From contig JAJYOO010000055.1 in assembly GCA_021796155.1 (NCBI GenBank), forward strand, positions 1 to 10,292: 10,292 nucleotides of DNA, read 5' to 3'. This DNA comes from Chloroflexota bacterium. Lineage in GTDB: Bacteria; Chloroflexota; Anaerolineae; Anaerolineales; Villigracilaceae. The notes under the pieces were generated by a model. That model searched no databases. It saw only the letters and a list, made by a program, of their open reading frames with translations, and was not told where the DNA came from. A program made the position numbers and the translations under genes. Shown here one piece after another: positions 1-6,470 of the stretch (position 1 is its first letter; each line of letters begins with the position of its first letter).

Positions 1-324
1 GGCGAAGAAGGCATTCGCATTATCAAAGAAAAGTCACCACAATTAGTCCTGCTGGACCTGATGATGCCCCATATGGACGGCTGGCAAATCTGTAAGGCAG
101 TACGCGCTTTCAGCAACCTTCCGATCCTGATCTTATCTGCACTCGACGATCCATCCATTGTGGCGAGCATTCTCGACGCCGGCGCGGATGACTACCTCGT
201 CAAGCCGGTTCCGAGTGCCGTGCTGGTCGCACATTTGAACAAACTGGTTCGACGGACCGGCACGCTCTACCCGGCAGAAGAAGAACACAAACTGCATCCG
301 CGCGTCAATCCGCTGACGCCATAA
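1..324 (+). CDS. Response regulator receiver-domain protein (3' part, start outside window)
   Basis: This is the C-terminal 107 residues of a CheY-like receiver, open from base 1 and ending at TAA 322-324. The phosphoacceptor Asp is in LLDLMMPHMDG (D19 of the visible part), the switch Ser is in ILILSALDD (S46) and the conserved Lys is in YLVKP (K68). These are the hallmark residues for phosphotransfer from a histidine kinase. Only the first part of the fold, with the acidic pocket, lies outside the window. After the receiver there is a tail of about 22 residues rich in charge and proline, with no DNA-binding, GGDEF or other output domain. It is therefore either a stand-alone receiver or one whose output domain lies N-terminal. 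It converges with the minus-strand block at a shared terminator. The family is certain; the signal and target are not visible. Confidence 0.9.
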   Translation, partial: GEEGIRIIKEKSPQLVLLDLMMPHMDGWQICKAVRAFSNLPILILSALDDPSIVASILDAGADDYLVKPVPSAVLVAHLNKLVRRTGTLYPAEEEHKLHPRVNPLTP

Positions 325-331
325 CGCATCA

Positions 332-361
332 AAAACGGGACCCGACATCGGATCCCGTTTT
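332..361. terminator. Bidirectional intrinsic terminator
   Basis: A 9-bp stem (AAAACGGGA at 332-340 with TCCCGTTTT at 353-361) continues past one C/A mismatch into CCG/CGG, closed by an ACAT tetraloop. T-runs follow on both strands: TTTTCATTTT on plus, and TTTTTGAT on minus just beyond the stem. It lies between two convergent genes, 7 nt after the receiver stop codon and 10 nt after the hydrolase stop codon, so it can end both transcripts. Confidence 0.85.
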
Positions 362-371
362 CATTTTGATT

Positions 372-1148
372 CTACCCTTTGGCTTTTACAAAAAATTTCA
401 GCGCATCCGCCACCGCTTGCGGATTTTCTATCATCGGCATGTGACCCAGCCCCGGCAGTTCGACATAATTTGCAGATGGCAACGCAACTTTCATTTCGCG
501 TCCGCGCTCGACGGGAATCAACGCGTCGGCATCGCCATGGACAATCAAAACCGGGAAATTAAACTTGGCAAAACTGTCACTTGAATCAGGCCGCTCGGCC
601 ATCGCTTTCAATGAACCGATCGCTCCAGCGGGTTTTTGTTTTGCCATCAAATCGTGAACAAAAGTCTGGACGCGGGCATTCGCCGTGAGTTTTGATGTCA
701 ACGCATCCGCAACTACGCCGACGCCTTTTTCGGCAACCTCTGCCGCAGATTTATAACGGTCCTCTTTGCGATCTGGCGCGTCAGCAAGCATTTGTGAAGA
801 AATCATTGCCAGCCCGCGCACGCGTTCGGGATATGCGCGAGCAAATGCCAACGCAACGTATCCGCCCATCGAATGACCGGCAATAAACGCGCTTTTGATT
901 TTGAGGTGATCCAATAAACCGGCAATATCTGAAGCAAGGTCGGCAACGGTATAAATAGAAGTGACGGCTTCAGAATTTCCAAGCCCGCGCAAGTCAGGCA
1001 GAATAACGTCAAAATCTTTTTCGAGAAGCGGCACAGCCTCATCCCACGTTGTATGATCAAGCGGATAACCATGAATCAAAACCAGCGGCGCGCCTTTGCC
1101 TCGACGTTCGCATGCAAGATTGATACCGTTAATTTTTGCTTTTTCCAT
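372..1148 (-). CDS. Alpha/beta hydrolase fold protein
   Basis: A 258-residue cytoplasmic serine hydrolase of the single-domain alpha/beta type. Visible elements in order are the oxyanion-hole HGYP (26-29), the DLRGLGNS loop (52-59), the nucleophile elbow GHSMGG with Ser93, the acid Asp208 in HGDADALIP, and His236 in GLGHMPMIENP. A lid-like helical insert spans about 120-190. There is no signal peptide. The substrate cannot be read from sequence; relatives include esterases, lactonases and C-C bond hydrolases. I chose ATG 1148 because GGAG (1154-1157) sits 5 nt upstream. An in-frame ATG at 1199 would translate an intergenic hairpin and run into the preceding gene. It is the last gene of the minus-strand block, 41 nt after the exonuclease gene, and ends at the bidirectional terminator. 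Confidence 0.9.
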   Translation of the reverse strand: MEKAKINGINLACERRGKGAPLVLIHGYPLDHTTWDEAVPLLEKDFDVILPDLRGLGNSEAVTSIYTVADLASDIAGLLDHLKIKSAFIAGHSMGGYVALAFARAYPERVRGLAMISSQMLADAPDRKEDRYKSAAEVAEKGVGVVADALTSKLTANARVQTFVHDLMAKQKPAGAIGSLKAMAERPDSSDSFAKFNFPVLIVHGDADALIPVERGREMKVALPSANYVELPGLGHMPMIENPQAVADALKFFVKAKG

Positions 1149-1160
1149 TTCATCTCCGTA

Positions 1161-1182
1161 GGGGCGGATGGACATCTGCCCC
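1161..1182. repeat. Short perfect hairpin, possible dispersed palindromic repeat
   Basis: GGGGC/GCCCC, a G-T wobble, then GAT/ATC enclose a GGAC loop, giving a 22-nt hairpin with no mismatch. It fills most of the 41-nt gap between the exonuclease stop and the hydrolase Shine-Dalgarno sequence. No T-run follows on either strand, so it is not a standard terminator. Short elements built on GTAGGGGC...GCCCC occur in many copies in some Chloroflexota genomes, as I recall; only one copy is seen here. An mRNA processing or stability role is possible. Confidence 0.5.
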
Positions 1183-1189
1183 TGCCACA

Positions 1190-1723
1190 TCATTTCCAAT
1201 TTACATTCACTTTCAATTTGCTTCCCAGCTTGCTGTAATAATAGATAAATCCATTATCGCGGCCAAATTCATAGACGCGGCGCGTGATGTCTACGTCGGC
1301 TTTGCAATATTCTGCAACTTTATCTTTCTCGCCGTTGCGAAACCATTCCACCGATTGGACTCCGTCGGCGGTTTTGGTCGCACCGAGACAAGCCTTCGCC
1401 AGCGAGTCGAGGGGAAGCCGAAAGCCGAGAGTCCGGCTGAGATCGAGCATTAGATCCAACGTCCGGAGCGAAGCGAAATTAAATGAAGGAACATATGGAC
1501 GCAAAACTTCGTAATCGAATTCGCGGATATTGAAGCCGATCACTTTGTCCGCCGACTTGAGTTCGTTCACTAACGTCTGCGCGTCGCGTTCCCAATAAAC
1601 GCTGAAATCGTTTTTGTCCGTCGAATACGTGACACCGCAGGCCAGCAACAATTTACTGGCGTCGCGCCCGCCGACATCTTGAAATAATTTTTGTGTTTCG
1701 AGATCGAAGAAGACCAGATTCAC
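1190..1723 (-). CDS. RNase H-like DEDDy 3'-5' exonuclease domain protein
   Basis: A 177-residue protein that is essentially a single ribonuclease H-like exonuclease domain. Exo I is FDLET with Asp7 and Glu9, Exo II is GFNIREFDYEVL with Asn65 and Asp70, and Exo III is AEYCKADVDIT with Tyr139 and Asp143. This is the DEDDy arrangement, which binds two metal ions and removes nucleotides from a 3' end. It lacks the HRDC domain of RNase D and any polymerase part. GTG 1723 is preferred: it overlaps the upstream stop as GTGA, AAAGGA lies 9 nt upstream, and the protein then begins VNLVFFDLET. A GTG at 1744 is an alternative that adds seven residues. Coupling to the CCA-adding enzyme suggests RNA 3'-end trimming, but DNA repair is equally compatible with the fold. 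Confidence 0.82.
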   Translation of the reverse strand: MNLVFFDLETQKLFQDVGGRDASKLLLACGVTYSTDKNDFSVYWERDAQTLVNELKSADKVIGFNIREFDYEVLRPYVPSFNFASLRTLDLMLDLSRTLGFRLPLDSLAKACLGATKTADGVQSVEWFRNGEKDKVAEYCKADVDITRRVYEFGRDNGFIYYYSKLGSKLKVNVNWK

Positions 1724-3363
1724 TTTTGATTTTCCTTTAACCACTCGCGTCCAAAATTCAGCGCCTCTTCACGCGTGGACACTTTACCGGTTGCCTGTGC
1801 CTCGCGAATCGCTTCAAGCACCTGACCGATGATCGGACCCTGTTCGAGTTTATATTCTTTGATTACATCAAGCCCATTTAAAAGACGCGGCGGCGCGACG
1901 GTTTCTTCCGGTCGCTCCCAGTAATTTTCCAAAAGGAGGCGGGCAATATCAAGCGCGGCAGACCACGTTTCCTGAGTCAATGTGTGGCCGCGCGTGCCGC
2001 GCAAATCTGCAAGCCCAAGCAAGACGAGGTCAACGCCGCCTTCGCCCGAATCGCGGAAGAAACGATAGATGGCTTTGCGCGACGGTTCCTGCTTCTCACC
2101 TTCCATGCGACTCGAAAAGGCGTGAAAACGCATGTGGTTTTCAATGATGACTTTCAAACGGTCAATTTCATCGTTGCTCAAATTGAAGTCATGTGCGCGT
2201 TTGGACGCGACCTTCGCACCGACCTGATCGTGATCGAAAAAGCGGATGCGCCCCGTATCGTCCACAAATTTTGTGGCGGGTTTTGATACATCGTGATAAA
2301 GTGCGGCAAAAAACAAAAGCGCACACATCGAGCGATTCGGATTTAGCAGTTTGGAAAAATGCGCAGCAAATTGCTCGCGATAGCGTCCGAGACGCAAAGT
2401 GAGCAAACCAGTGAACATATCATTTGTTTTCTCAGCATCATAACCAGGGGCAAGAGAAGCGAGAATGCCTTCGAGATGTTGCAACACGCTCAACGTATGC
2501 TCCCACACATCGAATACATGTGGTGCGGACTGTTCAACGCCCTTCATGGCGGGTAATTCGGGGAGCAAATATGGAAACACACCCAGCATCTCCAACGCGC
2601 GGATGGACGTATCGGGACGTGGGCCCTCGAGGATTTTGAACAGTTCATCGCGCTGACGTTCGGGAGAAATGCTCGGTAGCAAACTGGCTGCACGTTTCAT
2701 CGCGGCGCGGGTTTCAGACTCGATATTGAATTCAAATGCAGCCGCCTGACGGACCGCGCGCAAAATTCGGATCGGATCATCTTGAAACGAAGTGCCAGAA
2801 CAAGCGCGAATTAATCTCGCACGTAAATCTGCCGCACCATTGAGCGGATCAAGGATTGTTTGCTTGCGCGGATCAAATGCAATGGCATTGATGGTAAAGT
2901 CGCGGCCGCGCAAGTCAGCTTCGAGGTCGGAGGCGCGGAACGCCGCGAAATCTAAAATGTCGCGGGAGCCGTTTTCGGTCGAGACAATGACGCGGGCGAT
3001 GTCGAACGATTCATCCATCACATAAAGATCGGCATCGAGAACCGAAGCGGCACGCCGGGCAACAGCAATCGCATCTTTGGGAATTGCCAAATCCAAATCG
3101 TGTGAGACGCGTCCAAGCAACGCGTCGCGAACTGCACCGCCCACAAGATACATTTCCTGATCGGGCAAAGCCGCGCATAAGCGTTCAAGCAATGGAGAAA
3201 TTGGAAATGAGGATTCGAGAGGCATATAAATAATTTCTGGTTTTTCTTTGTGACGGCTTTTCTGCGCGGCAATCAAAGCCTGCTCGGGCGTGCCGCCGTG
3301 AGCAACGACACGTCCCTGTAAAAGGGCAACCCAACGACCTGCGTACGGAGAAGTATCTCGCAT
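1720..3363 (-). CDS. cca: CCA tRNA nucleotidyltransferase / poly(A) polymerase family protein with HD domain
   Basis: A 547-residue class II nucleotidyltransferase. Residues 1-45 form a small WVALLQGRVVAHG module resembling DUF5678. The polymerase head follows: LVGGAVRD (73-80), catalytic HDLDLAI (Asp89, Asp91), GRDFTINA (153-160) for ribose recognition, LDPLNG (171-176) and the DDPIRILRAVRQAA motif (195-208). The C-terminal half carries an HD phosphohydrolase domain with YHDVSKP (His357, Asp358) and further histidines at 282, 289, 378 and 410. The enzyme would restore or add CCA to tRNA 3' ends using CTP and ATP; the head motifs alone do not fully separate CCA addition from poly(A) polymerase. 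The HD domain may trim 2',3'-cyclic phosphates, as in E. coli. It starts 39 nt after hpt with a purine-rich AGAAGAG stretch upstream, and its stop overlaps the exonuclease start. Confidence 0.93.
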   Translation of the reverse strand: MRDTSPYAGRWVALLQGRVVAHGGTPEQALIAAQKSRHKEKPEIIYMPLESSFPISPLLERLCAALPDQEMYLVGGAVRDALLGRVSHDLDLAIPKDAIAVARRAASVLDADLYVMDESFDIARVIVSTENGSRDILDFAAFRASDLEADLRGRDFTINAIAFDPRKQTILDPLNGAADLRARLIRACSGTSFQDDPIRILRAVRQAAAFEFNIESETRAAMKRAASLLPSISPERQRDELFKILEGPRPDTSIRALEMLGVFPYLLPELPAMKGVEQSAPHVFDVWEHTLSVLQHLEGILASLAPGYDAEKTNDMFTGLLTLRLGRYREQFAAHFSKLLNPNRSMCALLFFAALYHDVSKPATKFVDDTGRIRFFDHDQVGAKVASKRAHDFNLSNDEIDRLKVIIENHMRFHAFSSRMEGEKQEPSRKAIYRFFRDSGEGGVDLVLLGLADLRGTRGHTLTQETWSAALDIARLLLENYWERPEETVAPPRLLNGLDVIKEYKLEQGPIIGQVLEAIREAQATGKVSTREEALNFGREWLKENQK

Positions 3364-3402
3364 TTTCTCTTCTTTTATGACCGCCCTTGCCCATCAGGCA
3401 AA

Positions 3403-3960
3403 TCACTCGGAGTGATACTTCTCCAAATCTACAACGCCGACAAAACGAAGATTGCGATAGTATTCATCGAGGTCAAGACCATAACCGAAGACGAATTTAT
3501 TCGGTATCGTGAAACCGCGATAATGGATAGGAACAACTGCTTCGCGGCGTTCAGCTTTATCGAGCAGCGCACAGACTCTCAAGCTGGCGGGCTGGCGCGT
3601 CTCCAACATTCCCAACACGGACGCGATGGTGTGGCCGCTATCCACAATATCTTCGACAAGCAAAACATCCTTGTCCTTGATGTTGGTTTGCAGATCAAAT
3701 GTGACGCGCACGTTGCCATCTGACTCACGCTTGCCCGCTCCGTACGATGAAACCGCCATAAAGTCCATCATGTGCGGAACCGTGATGTGCCGACTCAAAT
3801 CCACCATGAACGGCACGCCGCCGCGCAAGATGCAGATGAGCAACAGGTTTTCGTCGCCTTGATAATCCGCACTGATTTCCGCCCCAAGTTCTGCGACGCG
3901 CTTCTGCAAAGTATCTTCGTCAATCAGAATTTCGGATAATAGCTCTTTATAATCTTGCAT
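3403..3960 (-). CDS. hpt: Hypoxanthine phosphoribosyltransferase
   Basis: A 185-residue purine phosphoribosyltransferase, the usual length for bacterial Hpt. The sequence shows ILRGG (44-48), the SYG of the flexible loop (72-74), the PRPP-binding VLLVEDIVDSGHT (99-111) with the acidic pair E103/D104, and a C-terminal KFVFGYGLDLDEYYRNL that holds the base-contacting region. It converts hypoxanthine (and commonly guanine) plus PRPP to IMP or GMP in the cytoplasm, completing purine salvage. The ATG at 3960 has only a weak GAG upstream. The gene follows tdk after a repeat-filled 89-nt gap and precedes the CCA enzyme by 39 nt. In many bacteria hpt is next to tilS and ftsH; here it is grouped with thymidine kinase instead. 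Identification is secure. Confidence 0.96.
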   Translation of the reverse strand: MQDYKELLSEILIDEDTLQKRVAELGAEISADYQGDENLLLICILRGGVPFMVDLSRHITVPHMMDFMAVSSYGAGKRESDGNVRVTFDLQTNIKDKDVLLVEDIVDSGHTIASVLGMLETRQPASLRVCALLDKAERREAVVPIHYRGFTIPNKFVFGYGLDLDEYYRNLRFVGVVDLEKYHSE

Positions 3961-3966
3961 TTTTTC

Positions 3967-4050
3967 TCGTAAGTCTAATAAGTCCTATAAGACTTGCAAG
4001 TCTTACAGGTCTGACATGTCGAACTTGTAAGACCGCCTGACCTATAAGAC
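3967..4050. repeat. Degenerate 9-nt tandem repeat with overlapping palindromes
   Basis: Read on plus, the tdk-hpt gap breaks into nonamers ending in AAGTC-like cores: TAATAAGTC (3976-3984), CTATAAGAC, TTGCAAGTC, TTACAGGTC, TGACATGTC (4012-4020), then after a 4-nt phase slip TTGTAAGAC (4025-4033), an 8-mer, and CTATAAGAC (4042-4050). A perfect 18-bp palindrome lies at 3988-4005 inside an imperfect one at 3981-4012. A second imperfect palindrome covers 4000-4033. The two share bases and so are mutually exclusive folds. The last copy runs into the tdk stop codon. No T-run makes it an intrinsic terminator. Confidence 0.7.
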
Positions 4051-4619
4051 TATCTAGGGACCTCGTGATGAATGCGGCAGCGCGCTTCATACAATTCGGA
4101 CGCGCCGACGATCACCACCGGGTCATCATAGCGCGCTGGCTTTCCGTTGACAAGCCTTTGCGTGCGCGAAGCTTCGTCGCCACAAACCATGCAAATGGCA
4201 TGGAGCTTGTCCACGCGTTCCGCCTTCGACATCAAAATCGGCATCGGGCCAAACGGCTCGCCACGAAAATCCATATCGAGTCCGGCCACCAGCACGCGGA
4301 CGCCGCGCTCCGCCAACTGCTGCGCCACCTCGATGATTCCATCATCCATGAACTGAGCCTCGTCAATGCCAACGACGGTCGTATCCGGTTCTAATCTCGT
4401 TTTGATCTCCGCGGATTTCTCGATGGGAATCGCGTCAAAGTCCGCGCCAGCGTGCGAAGTAACTTTTTCGACCGCGTAGCGAACGTCAATGGCGGGCTTG
4501 AAGACCTGCACTTTTTGTTTCGCAATCTTGGCACGCACCAGACGACGAATCAGTTCGTCCGTTTTACCGCTGAACATCGAACCACAGATAACTTCAATTG
4601 AGCCGTGAGTATGACGCAT
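4050..4619 (-). CDS. tdk: Thymidine kinase (type II, cellular TK1-like)
   Basis: A 189-residue type II thymidine kinase that phosphorylates thymidine to dTMP with ATP, for pyrimidine deoxynucleoside salvage. The P-loop GSMFSGKT is at 13-20, the acidic DEAQF at 86-90 follows the VVGI strand, and AGLDMDFRG (112-120) lines the substrate site. The structural zinc ligands Cys143, Cys146, Cys181 and His184 are all present, with the lasso loop between them. Length and motif order are those of a complete enzyme. GGGAG lies 5 nt before ATG 4619. A perfect TATAAT (4643-4648 on plus, read on minus) lies shortly upstream, so the gene may have its own promoter despite being only 43 nt after pgeF. The stop codon TAG merges into the nonamer repeat tract. 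Confidence 0.97.
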   Translation of the reverse strand: MRHTHGSIEVICGSMFSGKTDELIRRLVRAKIAKQKVQVFKPAIDVRYAVEKVTSHAGADFDAIPIEKSAEIKTRLEPDTTVVGIDEAQFMDDGIIEVAQQLAERGVRVLVAGLDMDFRGEPFGPMPILMSKAERVDKLHAICMVCGDEASRTQRLVNGKPARYDDPVVIVGASELYEARCRIHHEVPR

Positions 4620-4642
4620 AGTTCTCCCTGAATCCCGAAAAT

Positions 4643-4648
4643 ATTATA
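4643..4648 (-). promoter_or_regulatory. Possible -10 element upstream of tdk
   Basis: On the minus strand the pgeF-tdk gap contains a consensus TATAAT, about 24 nt before the tdk start codon. The -35 region is poor: the hexamer at 17-nt spacing is GCGTTG. This is only a candidate internal promoter that would let the salvage genes be expressed separately from the ldt-ccdA part. Confidence 0.35.
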
Positions 4649-4662
4649 TCCGCTCTTACAAC

Positions 4663-5439
4663 TTACAACGCGATCAACGCACCGAAGCGACCAGTCTTGC
4701 CTTTTTCGGCGCGGTGTGAATACCAATCGTCGAGATGACAGGCCGTGCAAATCCCTGAAACTTCAATTTGCTCCACGCCCGATTTTTCGAGTTGAATCCG
4801 ATTGGCATTCCACAAATCAAAATAAGTTTTGCCATCTCGCGATTCGATCACGCGCTTCGCGTCATCGCCGAAAGCTTGTTCCGCTTGCGAAATAACGTCC
4901 GGACCGACTTCATAATGATCCACGCCAATGGATGGCCCAATCGCCGCCAGAATATCTTTTGGCTGTGAGCCATATTTTTCACGCATAGCTTTGACGGTTG
5001 CCGCGCACGCGCCACGCACAGTTCCCAGCCAGCCCGCGTGCGTGATTCCGACAATACCTTTTTTCGGATCATGGAAAAGGATCGGAACACAATCTGCGAA
5101 GCGCATGTAAAGCGTGACGTTTGGTTTGTCGGTCAGGATGATATCGGCTTTGTGATGATCCACATTTGCAGGACGGGGTGCGTCGGCGAAGACAACGTCA
5201 GCGGAGTGCACCTGCCAGACGTCGAAGAGCGAGTCTAAAGTCCGGCCCAGAGCCGAAAACGAACGGACGCGATTCTCGCGCACGCGGTCCGGGTCATCTC
5301 CAACCGTCCCGCCGACGTTGAGCGAAGTCCATGGCGCAGGGCTGATGCCTCCCCGCCGCGTGAAGACCGCCTGAGTCAGCGCGCGCGGAAAAATGTCGAA
5401 GGTGTAATAACGGATTCCGTTGTTATGTGAAAATGGCAT
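4663..5439 (-). CDS. pgeF: Laccase-domain protein, YfiH/PgeF family
   Basis: A 258-residue single-domain member of the YfiH (Cu-oxidase_4) family. It shows FTRRGGIS (26-33), SLNVGG (39-44), QVHSADV with His78, FADCVPI with Cys117, THAGWLGTV with His134, GPSIGVDHYEVG (168-179) and the C-terminal SHRAEKGKTGRFGALI (241-256). His78, Cys117 and His134 are the metal-binding active-site triad. Known members act as peptidoglycan editing factor (E. coli) or as purine nucleoside-cleaving enzymes (human LACC1/FAMIN and some bacterial homologues). Its position directly before tdk and hpt favours nucleoside metabolism here, but the L,D-transpeptidase in the same run makes a cell-wall role also plausible. 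ATG 5439 is chosen because MPFSHNN begins the family domain; an in-frame ATG at 5619 would overlap the preceding gene by 166 nt. The gap to that gene is 14 nt. Confidence 0.92.
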   Translation of the reverse strand: MPFSHNNGIRYYTFDIFPRALTQAVFTRRGGISPAPWTSLNVGGTVGDDPDRVRENRVRSFSALGRTLDSLFDVWQVHSADVVFADAPRPANVDHHKADIILTDKPNVTLYMRFADCVPILFHDPKKGIVGITHAGWLGTVRGACAATVKAMREKYGSQPKDILAAIGPSIGVDHYEVGPDVISQAEQAFGDDAKRVIESRDGKTYFDLWNANRIQLEKSGVEQIEVSGICTACHLDDWYSHRAEKGKTGRFGALIAL

Positions 5440-5453
5440 GTCGAAGCTAAAAG

Positions 5454-6467
5454 CTAACTTGCAACCGCAAATTTCTTGACGAAAAACTCGCGTGTATCCT
5501 TCATTGATTCTTCGATAGCCGGATATGCAAACCAGGCTGTCGCAAAACCGAACAGGAAGCCGGTCAGCACGCGTTGGAACGGAGTGCTTTCGTGATAAGG
5601 CAAATACGCCATGAGCCACGGCCAGTTGAATTCGCTGAACAATTGCCAGAAGCCGTCAATCGCCATCGGCACGATTCCGATCAATCCCCACAAAATCCAA
5701 TGCAAAGGTTTAATGCGGCGACCAGTCCATGCAAAGATCAAACCAAAGAGGAGAATGGAAGCATAGATTGCAACATCGCGTTCGCAGAATGCGACTTTGT
5801 AACCAACCGTTGGATTACCGATGTATTGGCGCGCATACAAACGCGAAAGACTGTATGGATCGCCGAAACCGATATGGCCGCTGATTTGCTCAAAAGTCTG
5901 GACGCCCGCCACGCCCGCTTCTGTTGTTGGATAATAAGGTTGTTCGCCAAATAAAAAGAACGAACGAAACGCAAACTGGTGGCAGAGCGGACTGTACATC
6001 GTGTAAATCACGCGCGCCGGAACTTCCGCGCCAAGTTTCATCAAGGTCGGCGCGGCAAACGGCAGCCCAACATACAAGAACATCAACACATTGAGAACAG
6101 CGAGATAATGTTTGGAAATCCAGAGATAAATGCCATCGCTACGCGAGAGCGTCTGTCCCTGACGGACGCGTTCTTGATAGGCCGCGCCGCCCACTTGTCG
6201 AAGTTGTCCGCGGCGATCTTGTGCCGCGCCGAGCGTCATCTCCAAGGATTGTTTTGTGATGGGAGCTTTTAGCTGATATGGCCCAATATCCACGACCGGG
6301 ATTTGTTCGCCATATTTTTCCTTGAGCGTCGAGTCAGAATCAATGTTGATTTCAACCAGGCGGTGCGGAAACTTCTCCCGCAAACTTTCGAGATTCTTTT
6401 TGACTTCATCACATAACTTGCAATTCTCGCGGGTATAAAGCGTAACGGTAAAAATATTTTCAGCCAT
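5454..6467 (-). CDS. Glutaredoxin-like domain fused to DUF2085 membrane protein
   Basis: A 337-residue two-part protein. Residues 1-80 are a thioredoxin fold of the glutaredoxin-like type: VTLYTRENCKLCDEV with a C16-x-x-C19 redox pair, followed by the cis-proline region QIPVVDI (55-61). After a basic linker, residues 115-337 match the DUF2085 membrane family, with hydrophobic segments near 119-141, 232-250, 255-272 and 297-316 and family signatures YSPLCHQFAFRSFFLFG (Cys162, His163) and VAFCERDVAIY (Cys228), then MAIDGFWQLF. The N-terminus has no signal peptide, so the thioredoxin fold should be cytoplasmic. The biochemical role of DUF2085 is not known to me. Its start is 3 nt after the ccdA stop, without a clear Shine-Dalgarno of its own, which points to translational coupling. 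A dithiol relay with CcdA is an inference from this. Confidence 0.85.
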   Translation of the reverse strand: MAENIFTVTLYTRENCKLCDEVKKNLESLREKFPHRLVEINIDSDSTLKEKYGEQIPVVDIGPYQLKAPITKQSLEMTLGAAQDRRGQLRQVGGAAYQERVRQGQTLSRSDGIYLWISKHYLAVLNVLMFLYVGLPFAAPTLMKLGAEVPARVIYTMYSPLCHQFAFRSFFLFGEQPYYPTTEAGVAGVQTFEQISGHIGFGDPYSLSRLYARQYIGNPTVGYKVAFCERDVAIYASILLFGLIFAWTGRRIKPLHWILWGLIGIVPMAIDGFWQLFSEFNWPWLMAYLPYHESTPFQRVLTGFLFGFATAWFAYPAIEESMKDTREFFVKKFAVAS

Positions 6468-6470
6468 GGC

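Noticed and set aside
1149..1199. Upstream extension of the alpha/beta hydrolase to an ATG at 1199
   Set aside because: It translates the intergenic hairpin and overlaps the exonuclease gene, whereas ATG 1148 has a well-placed GGAG.
3967..4050. The nonamer tract as a CRISPR array
   Set aside because: Units are only 9 nt and directly abutting, with no spacers of unique sequence and no cas genes nearby.
5440..5619. Upstream extension of PgeF to an ATG at 5619
   Set aside because: The extra 60 residues lie antiparallel to no domain of the family and would overlap the preceding gene by 166 nt; the family domain begins at MPFSHNN, 14 nt after the previous stop.
5574..5954. A 126-codon plus-strand open frame opposite the DUF2085 fusion
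   Set aside because: No motif, no ribosome binding site of note, and fully covered by a convincing minus-strand gene.
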